Positions 1 through 7,021 of a stretch of DNA of 23,139 nt are shown one piece after another (the stretch's first letter is position 1; each line of letters starts with the position of its first letter). Position numbers and translations under genes: made by a program. Origin of the DNA: Flavobacterium sp. (GTDB taxonomy: Bacteria > Bacteroidota > Bacteroidia > Flavobacteriales > Flavobacteriaceae). The stretch spans positions 1 to 23,139 of the forward strand of contig NZ_JAGKWP010000036.1 of the NCBI RefSeq assembly GCF_021151785.1, read 5' to 3'. The notes under the pieces were generated by a model, which worked only from the letters and a program-made list of their open reading frames with translations, did not search any database and was not told the DNA's origin.

Positions 1-14
1 ATTAAGTACTTTTT

Positions 15-1113
15 TTATTCTTCTTCTTTTTGTCCCATCATCATTAAGTAGGATTTTAAAAAGCCGTCTAATTCTCCATTTAATACACTATCCGTATCAG
101 TTGATTCAAAACCAGTTCGAACATCTTTAATTAATTTATAGGGATGTAAGACATAGTTTCTAATTTGTGATCCCCACTCAATTTTCATTTTACTAGCTTC
201 AATGTCTGCACGCATTTCCATTTTCTTCTTTAATTCAATTTCATATAACTGTGATCGTAACATCTGCATCGCTCTTTCACGGTTATCATGTTGTGAACGT
301 GTTTCAGAACATTGAATTTGAATTCCAGTTGGTTTATGGAATAATTGAACCTTAGTTTCTACTTTATTTACATTTTGTCCACCGGCCCCACTAGAACGTG
401 CTGTAGTTATTTCAATGTCAGATGGATTAATCTCAATTTCAATGGTGTCGTCTACCAATGGATATACATAGACTGAAACAAAGGATGTATGACGTTTAGC
501 ATTACTATCAAACGGAGAAATACGAACCAATCGATGTACGCCATTTTCACCTTTTAGGTAACCAAATGCAAAATCGCCTTCAATTTCTAAAGTTACGGTT
601 TTAACACCTGCAACATCTCCTTCTTGAAAGTTCAATTCTTTAACTTTATATCCTTGTTTTTCGGCCCACATTAAATACATACGCATTAACATACTTGCCC
701 AATCACAACTCTCAGTGCCACCCGCACCAGCTGTAATTTGAAGTACGGCACTGAAATTATCACCTTCTTCAGAAAGCATGTTTCTAAATTCAATATCTTC
801 AATGTGAGTAATTGTTGAATTGTAAATGGCATCAACTTCCTCTTCAGTAGTTTCTCCTTCTTTGAAAAATTCAAAAGTTAATTGCAATTCTTCAGCTAAA
901 TCAACACACTTATTGTAATCGTCAACCCATTTTTTCTTCGATCGAAGATTTTTTACTATAATTTCAGCCTGCTTTGGATTATTCCAAAAGTCTGGTGCAA
1001 AAGTTTTTTCCTCTTCGTTGGTTATCTCAATTAGTTTGGCATCAACGTCAAAGATACCTCCTTAACGCAACCAGGCGATCATTAATGACCTTAATTTGTT
1101 CAATGTTTATCAT
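15..1113 (-). CDS. prfB: Peptide chain release factor 2, with programmed +1 frameshift
   Basis: RF2 recognises UAA and UGA stop codons on the ribosome and triggers peptidyl-tRNA hydrolysis. The gene is in two frames. An ATG at 1113 opens 21 codons ending in CTT, then an in-frame TGA (1050-1048). Skipping the T at 1050 continues with GAC into a 344-residue frame ending at 15, giving 365 residues in all, the size of E. coli RF2. The anticodon-like SPF motif and the catalytic GGQ motif (in SSGAGGQNVNK) are both intact in the downstream frame. The leader codons and the slippery site match the classical RF2 autoregulatory design, so this is not a pseudogene. Low RF2 would favour frameshifting, and high RF2 would favour termination. 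The gene is divergent from the threonine aldolase with a 46-base gap. An ATG-only gene call would start at 887 and lose the N-terminal domain. Confidence 0.96.
1047..1062 (-). promoter_or_regulatory. prfB programmed +1 frameshift site
   Basis: On the minus strand the site reads AGGAGGTATCTTTGAC. It has a Shine-Dalgarno-like AGGAGG (1062-1057), a three-base spacer, the slippery CTT codon, and a TGA stop followed by C, a weak termination context. Spacing and order match the E. coli prfB site. A +1 shift on CTT-T restores the RF2 frame. Confidence 0.95.
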
Positions 1114-1134
1114 TTTTTCTTAATTTTACAGCCA

Positions 1135-1142
1135 CAAAAGTA
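1135..1142 (-). promoter_or_regulatory. Candidate -7 promoter element for prfB
   Basis: The minus strand reads TACTTTTG, an exact fit to the Bacteroidota -7 consensus TAnnTTTG, 21 bases before the prfB ATG. No convincing TTG/TTTG -33 element was found at the usual distance, so only the -7 half is supported. Confidence 0.35.
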
Positions 1143-1159
1143 CTCTATTCATTCGATTT

Positions 1160-2185
1160 ATGGAAATTAATTTATTTAGCGATACAGTTACAAAGCCAAC
1201 ACCAGAAATGTTGCAGTATATGTTTCATGCAAAAGTAGGTGATGATGTTTTTAAACAGGATCCAACAGTCAATGAGTTAGAAGAAACTTTAGCCGATTTA
1301 TTTGGAAAAGAGGCCGCTTTGTTTTTTCCATCGGGAACTATGGCCAATCAAGTAGCTATTAAATTAAATACCCAACCTGGTGATGAAGTAATTTGTGATA
1401 AATGGTCGCATATTTATTTATACGAAGGAGGAGGCGCTGCGGTTAATAGTGGAGTGTCTTTTGCTTTATTAGACGGAAATAGAGGAATGATAACTGCTGA
1501 ACAAGTGGAGGCAGCTGTGAATGATTCAGAAAATATTCATTTAGCAAAATCTTCTTTGGTTTCCATTGAAAATACAACGAACAAAGGCGGTGGTGCTTGT
1601 TATGATTACGACGAGTTAGTAAAAATTAAAGCCGTGTGTCAAAAACATAAATTGCGTTATCATTTAGATGGTGCTCGTTTATGGAATGCCTTAGTAGCTA
1701 AAAAGCAACATCCAAAAATTTATGGTGACTTGTTTGATACAATATCCGTTTGTTTGTCCAAAGGGTTAGGTGCACCGGTAGGTAGTGTTTTAATTGGTTC
1801 TAAAGAAGATATTAAACGTGCCCTTCGCATTCGAAAAATATTTGGCGGTGGAATGCGTCAGTCGGGTTATTTAGCGGCTGCGGGTATGTATGCCTTACAA
1901 AATAATATTTCAAGATTAGAAGAAGATCATAAAAAAGCGAAAGAAATTGCACAAGTTCTTATGACTAAATCTTGGGTTAATAAAGTAGAATTCGTTGAAA
2001 CAAATATTGTTATTTTTACTGTTAAAGAACCATTTACAACTGCTCAAGTTATGAATAAATTAAAAGAAAAAAATATATTTATTAGTGATATGGGGCAAGG
2101 TAAACTTCGATTTGTAACGCATTTAGATTACAAACAAGTGATGCACGATTATGTATTGGAGGTTATTCAAAAAATAGAATTATAA
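1160..2185 (+). CDS. ltaE: Low-specificity threonine aldolase
   Basis: PLP-dependent fold-type I enzyme of the beta-eliminating lyase/threonine aldolase family, expected to cleave L-threonine or L-allo-threonine to glycine and acetaldehyde in the cytosol. The 341-residue length is normal. Visible family signatures are the N-terminal DTVTKPT (8-14), the FPSGTMANQ substrate/PLP loop (56-64), LDGAR (169-173, the Asp that contacts the PLP ring nitrogen) and LSKGLGAPVGS with K201 as the Schiff-base lysine. The ATG start is unambiguous, since the protein begins right at the conserved N-terminus. It ends six bases before the convergent thioesterase gene. Substrate stereospecificity cannot be read from the sequence. 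Confidence 0.93.
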   Translation: MEINLFSDTVTKPTPEMLQYMFHAKVGDDVFKQDPTVNELEETLADLFGKEAALFFPSGTMANQVAIKLNTQPGDEVICDKWSHIYLYEGGGAAVNSGVSFALLDGNRGMITAEQVEAAVNDSENIHLAKSSLVSIENTTNKGGGACYDYDELVKIKAVCQKHKLRYHLDGARLWNALVAKKQHPKIYGDLFDTISVCLSKGLGAPVGSVLIGSKEDIKRALRIRKIFGGGMRQSGYLAAAGMYALQNNISRLEEDHKKAKEIAQVLMTKSWVNKVEFVETNIVIFTVKEPFTTAQVMNKLKEKNIFISDMGQGKLRFVTHLDYKQVMHDYVLEVIQKIEL

Positions 2186-2191
2186 TTGTAT

Positions 2192-2932
2192 TTAATTCTT
2201 TAAATGAAGTTCTAATGCATAACAAATTTTATCATTTTTAGTAATTGAGAAATCAATATTTTTTTCTTTTTTCCCCGAATGAATTTGAACAACGTCTAAT
2301 AAATTTATTTCTTGTAAAAAATTGATGTCAAAAGAAGTAATTGTTTGATTGAGAATGATTTCTGGTTCTAGAGTATCTAAACACCATTCTAGATATTTGA
2401 CATTATTTACATGATTAATGATGTCAATATCAGATAATTTAACCACTTTTTCTGCAACAATTTCAGTATTCAAAACAAGATTTACTTTTGTTGTACCTCT
2501 ACTGGTAGCATCAATCATATATTTTTCAAAATGTTCGTGAGGTGAAGCTAAGTTTTCAGGACGACGTGTTTTAGTATTGATTACCACCCAAAAAGTTTCA
2601 CAACCTGCAATTTTTTCATCATTCAAGTACATTTCTAAACATCGAATGGAACGCGAATTTTCTAACGATTTAATCCAAGTTTTAACCACAACTTCATCTT
2701 GCCATTTTGGTAATTGTGTTATTTCAACACGCATTCTACTAAGTACCCAAGCTTGATGATGTTCTTGCATGTCTGCATAACTAATCCCACCCAATTCAGC
2801 ATGTGTGCCTGCAGTTAATTGAAAAAAATTGCACAAATCGGTTAATTTTAAATAACCGTTGGATTGACAATTTAGAAAAGTAACTTTGTGAGTTTCTTCA
2901 AAAACGGAGCTGAAATTAGGAGAAATAGGCAT
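2192..2932 (-). CDS. Acyl-ACP thioesterase (FatA/FatB-like double hot-dog)
   Basis: Family member of the acyl-[acyl-carrier-protein] thioesterases, which release free fatty acids from ACP during type II fatty acid synthesis. It is 246 residues long, the usual bacterial size and shorter than plant FatA/FatB because there is no transit peptide. The N-terminal hot-dog contains the substrate-side segment HAELGGISYADMQ (44-56) and AWVLSRM. The C-terminal hot-dog has SDIDIINHVNNVKYLEW (167-183) aligning with plant DLDVNQHVNNVKYIGW. D170 and H174 match catalytic positions, but the plant catalytic Asn position is I172 here (see findings). The ATG overlaps the miaA stop by one base (TAATG), so the two are co-transcribed and probably translationally coupled. 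Chain-length preference is not predictable from this. Confidence 0.88.
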   Translation of the reverse strand: MPISPNFSSVFEETHKVTFLNCQSNGYLKLTDLCNFFQLTAGTHAELGGISYADMQEHHQAWVLSRMRVEITQLPKWQDEVVVKTWIKSLENSRSIRCLEMYLNDEKIAGCETFWVVINTKTRRPENLASPHEHFEKYMIDATSRGTTKVNLVLNTEIVAEKVVKLSDIDIINHVNNVKYLEWCLDTLEPEIILNQTITSFDINFLQEINLLDVVQIHSGKKEKNIDFSITKNDKICYALELHLKN

Positions 2933-3867
2933 TATTTTAATTTAGAAGTTATATAGTCAATGATAGTTGTTCGATCACAAAGATAATCAAACCAAGTGGT
3001 ATTTTCTGTTCGTTTAAACCAAGTCATTTGACGTTTTGCAAAGCGACGGGTATTTATTTTTATTTGTTCTATCGCTTCATTTAATGATGTTTTTTGGTCG
3101 AAATAATCAAAAAGTTCTCTGTATCCAACTGTTTGTAAGGCATTTAAATTTTGATGAGGAAGTAGGTTTTTTACTTCTTCAATCAAACCATCAGCTACCA
3201 TTAAATCGACACGTTGATTTATTCGGTCATACATTATTTCTCTTTCTGATTCTATACCAATGATAATAGGTGTGAAATTACGTTTGTTGGTTCGTTTACC
3301 AATAAAACTGGAATAGGGAAGACCACTACCAATACAAACTTCTACAAAACGTTTCATTCGTTGTGGATTTTGAAGTGTTTGTGGATTCTCAATAGTTATT
3401 TTTTGATAATAGGCTGGGTCTAATTCTTTCAATTTTTCTTGTAGAAATTCGATTCCTAAATCTTCGTATTTTTGATTGATTTCTTCTCTAACTGAAGCAG
3501 CAATAGCTGGAAATTCATCAAATCCTTTTAAAACAGCATCGACATATAAACCGGAACCACCCACCATGATTTGGATGTTATTTTGTTGAAATAATTCGTC
3601 TAATTTTGTCAAGGCTTCTTGCTCAAAATCACCCACAGAATACGATTCAAAGATTGATTTGTTTTGAATGAAATAATGTGGTGCAGCGGCTAATTCTTCT
3701 TCGGAAGGAACTGCAGTACCAATTTTCATTTCTTTAAAAAATTGACGGCTATCACAAGAAAGTATAGAACAACTAAAATGTTGAGCCAAAGTAATGCTTA
3801 AAGCTGTTTTGCCAATAGCTGTTGGTCCAATGATGGTTATAAGATAATTTTTAATTTCTGGTTTCAA
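2932..3867 (-). CDS. miaA: tRNA dimethylallyltransferase
   Basis: MiaA adds the dimethylallyl group to N6 of A37 in tRNAs reading UNN codons. The 311-residue product has the P-loop GPTAIGKT (14-21), the DSRQ motif (39-42), GGSGLY (103-108) and a C-terminal region with RFAKRQMTWFKR that fits tRNA binding. There is no ATG near the conserved N-terminus. The frame is closed by a TGA at 3873-3871, and the first usable start is TTG at 3867-3865, two codons after that stop and 13 codons before the P-loop. The start lies inside TGAAAC-type word repeats, so TTG initiation is the only reasonable choice. It is followed by the thioesterase with a TAATG overlap and is preceded by the exonuclease/GIY-YIG gene. 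Confidence 0.93.
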   Translation of the reverse strand: MKPEIKNYLITIIGPTAIGKTALSITLAQHFSCSILSCDSRQFFKEMKIGTAVPSEEELAAAPHYFIQNKSIFESYSVGDFEQEALTKLDELFQQNNIQIMVGGSGLYVDAVLKGFDEFPAIAASVREEINQKYEDLGIEFLQEKLKELDPAYYQKITIENPQTLQNPQRMKRFVEVCIGSGLPYSSFIGKRTNKRNFTPIIIGIESEREIMYDRINQRVDLMVADGLIEEVKNLLPHQNLNALQTVGYRELFDYFDQKTSLNEAIEQIKINTRRFAKRQMTWFKRTENTTWFDYLCDRTTIIDYITSKLK

Positions 3868-3905
3868 GTTTCAGATATTTAGTTTCAGGATTCAGATGTT
3901 GTTTC
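3868..3905 (-). repeat. TGAAAC-word low-complexity tract upstream of miaA
   Basis: The minus strand here is built from variants of one word: TGAATC, TGAAAC, TGAAAC, continuing into the TTGAAAC that contains the miaA start. The spacing is irregular, so this is a degenerate word array rather than a clean tandem repeat. It fills most of the gap between the nuclease gene and miaA and supplies the in-frame TGA just before the start codon. Confidence 0.6.
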
Positions 3906-3926
3906 AAATTCTAGCTTTTGCTTGCA

Positions 3927-5288
3927 TTAAAACTTCTGAATACGTAATACTTTATTTTTTCTTAAGTACAACTGAATAATCGTTTTAGTATCGCGATTAC
4001 TTTGCATCGGAATTATAATATTCTTTAGTACTTCTACATTGGTTATTTGGTAATTTAAATCGAAAAAACAATACCCTTTATAAACCCCATTTTCTATCAA
4101 AACTGCACTTCGTTCTTCAATACTTCTGCCTTTATCAACAATAACCATATTGTCGTTTTCAAATTGCATGTTTTTCATGAATTCTTCCACTCTGCAATTA
4201 TAATCTTCAACCTTTTCTTTTTCAACACAGGCTCCTTTACATTCTTTAATCTTGTATTGAAAACAAGCGGCTTTAGATTCATACAAACCATTTAGTTTTT
4301 GACACAATTGGTATTTTTCCGTAATTCGGAATAAAGCATTTTTACCTTCTATTAATGAGGTGAAGGAAGTCAGTTCTTTTTTCCGACCATCTGCTTTTTC
4401 AACACTTAATCGAAGATAACCCAAGGCATCTTTCGAAGCATAAAGTGCCCATTGAAATATACTTTTTCGTTGTGCTCTATTGTAAACGGGTTTGTTTATT
4501 TTTATTTCTTCACTTTCTTTTAACAACGCAATCAGTTCACTTCCTGTTTCTTCAAAAGTAACCGCAAAAACATCGCGTTGTATTTTTTTATTTTTAGAAG
4601 AAGTTCCAGTAAAATGTTGGTTGACTCTTTTTTTAATATTTTTACTTTTTCCAATATAAATTAAATCCCCTTTTTCATTATGAATGTAGTAAATCCCCGT
4701 TTTGGAAGGTAAATTTTCAACAATATCTAATAATTTGGGCGACATACCGGCTTTGATTTCGGTCTTAACAAAACTCTTTACGATTTCTTTTTCAACGTCC
4801 TTAGCTAACAACATCTTAAAGAGTTTTACTGTTGCCATAGCATCACCACTTGCACGGTGTCTGTCGGCCATTGGAATTCCCAAAGAGCGTACTAATTTGC
4901 CCAAACTGTAAGAGGGTAATCCAGGGATTATTTTTTTAGATAATTCAACCGTGCAAAGGGTAGGTTTTTTGAAATCATAGCCCAAACGACGAAATTCTGT
5001 TTGTAAAATACGGTAATCAAACGAAGCATTATGAGCAACAACTACACAACCTTCAGTAATTTCAATAATACGTTTAGCGACTTCATAAAACTTAGGCGCA
5101 CTTCGTAACATGGCATTATTAATACCAGTTAGTTTTACCACAAAGGGTTGAATAGGTATTTCAGGATTTACTAAACTGATAAATTGATCTACCACATCAT
5201 GGCCATCAAATTTATAAATAGCAATTTCGGTAATACCTTCTTGATTGTATTGCCCACCAGTGGTTTCTATGTCGAGTATAGCGTACAT
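3927..5288 (-). CDS. DEDDh exonuclease fused to GIY-YIG endonuclease (DnaQ-UvrC/Cho-like)
   Basis: 453-residue two-nuclease fusion. The N-terminal DnaQ-like 3'-5' exonuclease has Exo I DIETTG (D6, E8), Exo II HNASFD (86-91) and Exo III HRASGD (H144, D149), the complete DEDDh set. The GIY-YIG domain has GIYYI (198-202), IYIGKSKN (210-217), R221, and the downstream PVYN (267-270), as in UvrC and Cho. A Cys-rich patch (CFQYKIKECKGACVEKE) follows, resembling the UvrC/Cho linker, and UvrC's helix-hairpin-helix and UvrB-binding parts are not evident. The start is the ATG at 5288. An in-frame TTG 18 bases upstream lies in repeat DNA and would put extra residues before the exonuclease core. A role in DNA repair or processing of incised strands is inferred from the domains. 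The operon neighbours (miaA, yggS) do not specify a pathway. Confidence 0.88.
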   Translation of the reverse strand: MYAILDIETTGGQYNQEGITEIAIYKFDGHDVVDQFISLVNPEIPIQPFVVKLTGINNAMLRSAPKFYEVAKRIIEITEGCVVVAHNASFDYRILQTEFRRLGYDFKKPTLCTVELSKKIIPGLPSYSLGKLVRSLGIPMADRHRASGDAMATVKLFKMLLAKDVEKEIVKSFVKTEIKAGMSPKLLDIVENLPSKTGIYYIHNEKGDLIYIGKSKNIKKRVNQHFTGTSSKNKKIQRDVFAVTFEETGSELIALLKESEEIKINKPVYNRAQRKSIFQWALYASKDALGYLRLSVEKADGRKKELTSFTSLIEGKNALFRITEKYQLCQKLNGLYESKAACFQYKIKECKGACVEKEKVEDYNCRVEEFMKNMQFENDNMVIVDKGRSIEERSAVLIENGVYKGYCFFDLNYQITNVEVLKNIIIPMQSNRDTKTIIQLYLRKNKVLRIQKF

Positions 5289-5393
5289 GTTCAAAGTCAA
5301 TGTCAAAAATCAATTGCAATATCAATATTAAAAATCAGTTTCAATATTAAATTTTAAAAATTGAATTTTGCCATTGTAATTGTCATTGAAAAA
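5289..5393 (-). repeat. CAAT/ATTG word tract 3' of the four-helix-bundle gene
   Basis: This 105-base gap is almost entirely made of CAAT-containing words. On the minus strand the half next to the four-helix gene is CAAT-rich (CAATGACAATTACAATGG), and the half next to the nuclease is ATTG-rich (ATATTGATATTGCAATTGA). The tract is therefore a broad imperfect inverted repeat centred near 5347, where TTCAAT and ATTGAA close a small hairpin. It reaches the nuclease start codon. No U-tract terminator was recognised. Confidence 0.65.
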
Positions 5394-5762
5394 TTATTTT
5401 TTATTTAATATCATTTTAGAAGAAATTGCAATTAATTCCTCTGTTTCATTTAAAAGATATGCTCTATTTTTTTCATTTCCTTCATTAATATAATCTAATA
5501 TTTTTAATGAATTTCGTGATTCTTTTAATTCTTTTACAACCAAAGTTAACTTGAAAATAAAATCTTTATCGGTAAGTGTACCTTGTGCTTCACCAAAATT
5601 TAGAGCAGCACTTCCTGAAGAACGAATTAATTGATTTTTATAATATTCATTCTCAAATGATTTTTCTAAATCTCTTGAAAAAAAGATGCTTTCACCAGCA
5701 AATCGAACCAATCGATCTTCAAAATTGTAAATTTTATCAACAAAAGGATTTTTATTTTCCAT
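5394..5762 (-). CDS. Four-helix bundle protein (23S rRNA intervening-sequence protein family)
   Basis: 122-residue protein matching the S23/IVP-like four-helix-bundle family (TIGR02436 type). Hallmarks are an N-terminal helix with FEDRLVRFA, the central IRSSGSAALNFGEAQG segment (family pattern RS..S...N..EA), and a third helix DFIFKLTLVVKELKESRNSLKIL (family pattern DFI.KL....KE..ES..WL). Members occur inside 23S rRNA intervening sequences, next to diversity-generating retroelements, and as free-standing genes. The molecular function of the free-standing ones is unknown. Here it stands alone between yggS and the nuclease gene, with no rRNA or reverse transcriptase nearby. It is isolated from both neighbours by about 105 bases of CAAT/ATTG word DNA on each side, unlike the tight spacing elsewhere in the run, which suggests insertion as a cassette. 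Confidence 0.88.
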   Translation of the reverse strand: MENKNPFVDKIYNFEDRLVRFAGESIFFSRDLEKSFENEYYKNQLIRSSGSAALNFGEAQGTLTDKDFIFKLTLVVKELKESRNSLKILDYINEGNEKNRAYLLNETEELIAISSKMILNKK

Positions 5763-5871
5763 GATTGTACAATTTATAATTGCAATTGCGTTTGAAATTG
5801 TTATTTCTCATGATTTCTATTTTGCTATTGCTTTTACTATTGAATTTGTTATTCTATTGCTATTGAAATTG
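5763..5871 (-). repeat. CAAT word tract 5' of the four-helix-bundle gene
   Basis: This 109-base gap is built from words such as CAATAAC, CAATTTC, CAATAG and CAATAGC on the minus strand, with about ten CAAT copies. It begins directly at the yggS stop codon and runs to within a few bases of the four-helix-bundle ATG. All copies have the same orientation, unlike the downstream tract, which switches orientation. Confidence 0.65.
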
Positions 5872-6546
5872 TTATTGATAATTTCTTGTTCCAAAGATAC
5901 TACTTCCAATTCGAACCATGGTACTTCCACATGAAATGGCCAGTTGATAATCGCCACTCATACCCATGGATAACGATTGAAGTTTAATGTTAATCGTATC
6001 AATTCGTTTGTATTTATCGAAAATCGTTTTTAGCTGTTTAAATTCTTTTTCAATCTGGTTTAGATTATCAGTGAAGGTAGCCATTCCCATTAAACCTACG
6101 ATTCGAATATTTTTAAAGTTCTCATTGTCATTCTGAACTTGTTTCAGAATCTCATCTAATTCTTGTTCATCTAATCCAAATTTACTTTCTTCTTCTGCAA
6201 TATGCACTTGAAGCAAACAATCAACAATTCGATTGTTTTTTTGGGCTTGTTTGTTGATTTCTTCTAATAATTTCAAACTATCCACACCATGAATGAGACA
6301 TACAAATGGAACAATTAATTTCGCTTTACGTGATTGTAAATGTCCGATGAAATGCCATTCAATATCATTAGGCATTTGTTCGTGTTTGTCGACTAATTCT
6401 TGTACATAATTTTCGCCGAACACGCGTTGTCCCGCCTCATAGGCTTCCATTAAATCGGAAATTGGTTTCGTTTTAGAAACGGCAACTAAGGTAACACCTT
6501 CCGGAAGTTGGGATTTTATGTTATTGAGGTTTTGAGCTATTGACAT
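5872..6546 (-). CDS. yggS: YggS/PROSC-family PLP homeostasis protein
   Basis: Single-domain PLP-binding TIM-barrel protein that buffers and delivers pyridoxal 5'-phosphate, with no known catalytic turnover. At 224 residues it has normal family length. The PLP lysine is K25 in LVAVSKTKP (20-28), followed by FGENYVQE (43-50), WHFIGHLQSRK (64-74), SKFGL (121-125), GLMGMATFTDN and the C-terminal phosphate-binding MGMSGDYQLAI / GSTMVRIGSSIFG. Residues D131-N141 (DEILKQVQNDN) are encoded by a copy of a 31-bp palindromic repeat also found at 7022-7052. They fall in a variable helix-loop between conserved blocks, where the frame tolerates it. The start is ATG at 6546, overlapping the upstream gene's stop by one base (TAATG). 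Confidence 0.94.
   Translation of the reverse strand: MSIAQNLNNIKSQLPEGVTLVAVSKTKPISDLMEAYEAGQRVFGENYVQELVDKHEQMPNDIEWHFIGHLQSRKAKLIVPFVCLIHGVDSLKLLEEINKQAQKNNRIVDCLLQVHIAEEESKFGLDEQELDEILKQVQNDNENFKNIRIVGLMGMATFTDNLNQIEKEFKQLKTIFDKYKRIDTINIKLQSLSMGMSGDYQLAISCGSTMVRIGSSIFGTRNYQ
6125..6155 (-). repeat. 31-bp palindrome-containing repeat, copy inside yggS
   Basis: An exact 31-base match, in inverted orientation, to 7022-7052. The core at 6130-6150 is a hairpin with 8-bp arms ATTCTGAA / TTCAGAAT around a 5-base loop. It is read in frame as DEILKQVQNDN within YggS. Confidence 0.9.
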
Positions 6547-7010
6547 TATTTAGTGTTTTTATTGTTCAGATAATCAATTAATAAAGAATTTAGTTTGTTT
6601 CTAAGTTTTATTGAAAATGGATTTTCAATTTCTTTGAAAGAATGAATTTTATTTTCATTCAAATTAGTTTCAAATTTTTCTTCAATTTTAGTTTTAATAT
6701 CCGTTTTTATAATGTAAATATTTATTAATACTGGGTTATCATTAAAAAAATAGAATTCGAAGAAATAATTTAATTTTCTCTTTTTATCATTGTAGTTTTC
6801 TTCGTATGTTGAATAAACTAATTTATCATTAGAAAAAATCTCTGTGCTATTGAAACCGCCAATTGTTTTTTTGTTTTTTTCTATAACTCCACTCGATTGA
6901 ATTTTGTTTTTAGAAGTTTTAGCAATACTATCAATTTGAGACACAGTTAATTCTTTTTCTTGAGAAAAACAGAATGTTGTGATTAATAAAAGTAGAAATA
7001 ACTTTTTCAT
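6546..7010 (-). CDS. Small secreted protein of unknown function
   Basis: 154 residues that I do not recognise. The N-terminus MKKLFLLLLITTFCFSQ is a clear signal peptide (charged n-region, hydrophobic h-region, probable cleavage near residue 16 or 17). The preceding Cys is not in a good lipobox, so a soluble periplasmic or exported protein is most likely. The mature part is rich in Lys, Asn, Glu and Ile, with alternating hydrophobic stretches (YFFEFYFFNDNPVLINIYIIK) suggesting a beta-sheet fold, and ends in a basic helix. It overlaps the yggS start by one base (TAATG), so it is co-translated with a cytosolic PLP protein. Its promoter-proximal gap contains the 31-bp palindromic repeat. Function is not inferable. 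Confidence 0.75.
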   Translation of the reverse strand: MKKLFLLLLITTFCFSQEKELTVSQIDSIAKTSKNKIQSSGVIEKNKKTIGGFNSTEIFSNDKLVYSTYEENYNDKKRKLNYFFEFYFFNDNPVLINIYIIKTDIKTKIEEKFETNLNENKIHSFKEIENPFSIKLRNKLNSLLIDYLNNKNTK

Positions 7011-7021
7011 TGATGAATTTT

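Noticed and set aside
1048..1050. In-frame TGA in prfB as a pseudogene or sequencing error
   Set aside because: The stop sits in a textbook RF2 frameshift site with correct spacing, and the recoded product has exactly the expected length.
2173..2206. Possible hairpin terminator between the convergent aldolase and thioesterase genes
   Set aside because: Only a 6-bp AGAATT/AATTCT stem with a 12-base AT-rich loop and no G/C core. Not distinguishable from chance in this AT-rich DNA.
5289..5306. TTG at 5306 as the start of the exonuclease/GIY-YIG gene
   Set aside because: The extra residues would come from ATTG-word repeat DNA. The ATG at 5288 begins right before the Exo I motif.
5394..5762. Four-helix-bundle gene as part of a diversity-generating retroelement or rRNA intervening sequence
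   Set aside because: No reverse transcriptase, template/variable repeat pair or rRNA is present in the window.
5763..5871. CAAT word tract as a CRISPR array
   Set aside because: Units are short, irregular and without unique spacers; no cas genes are nearby.
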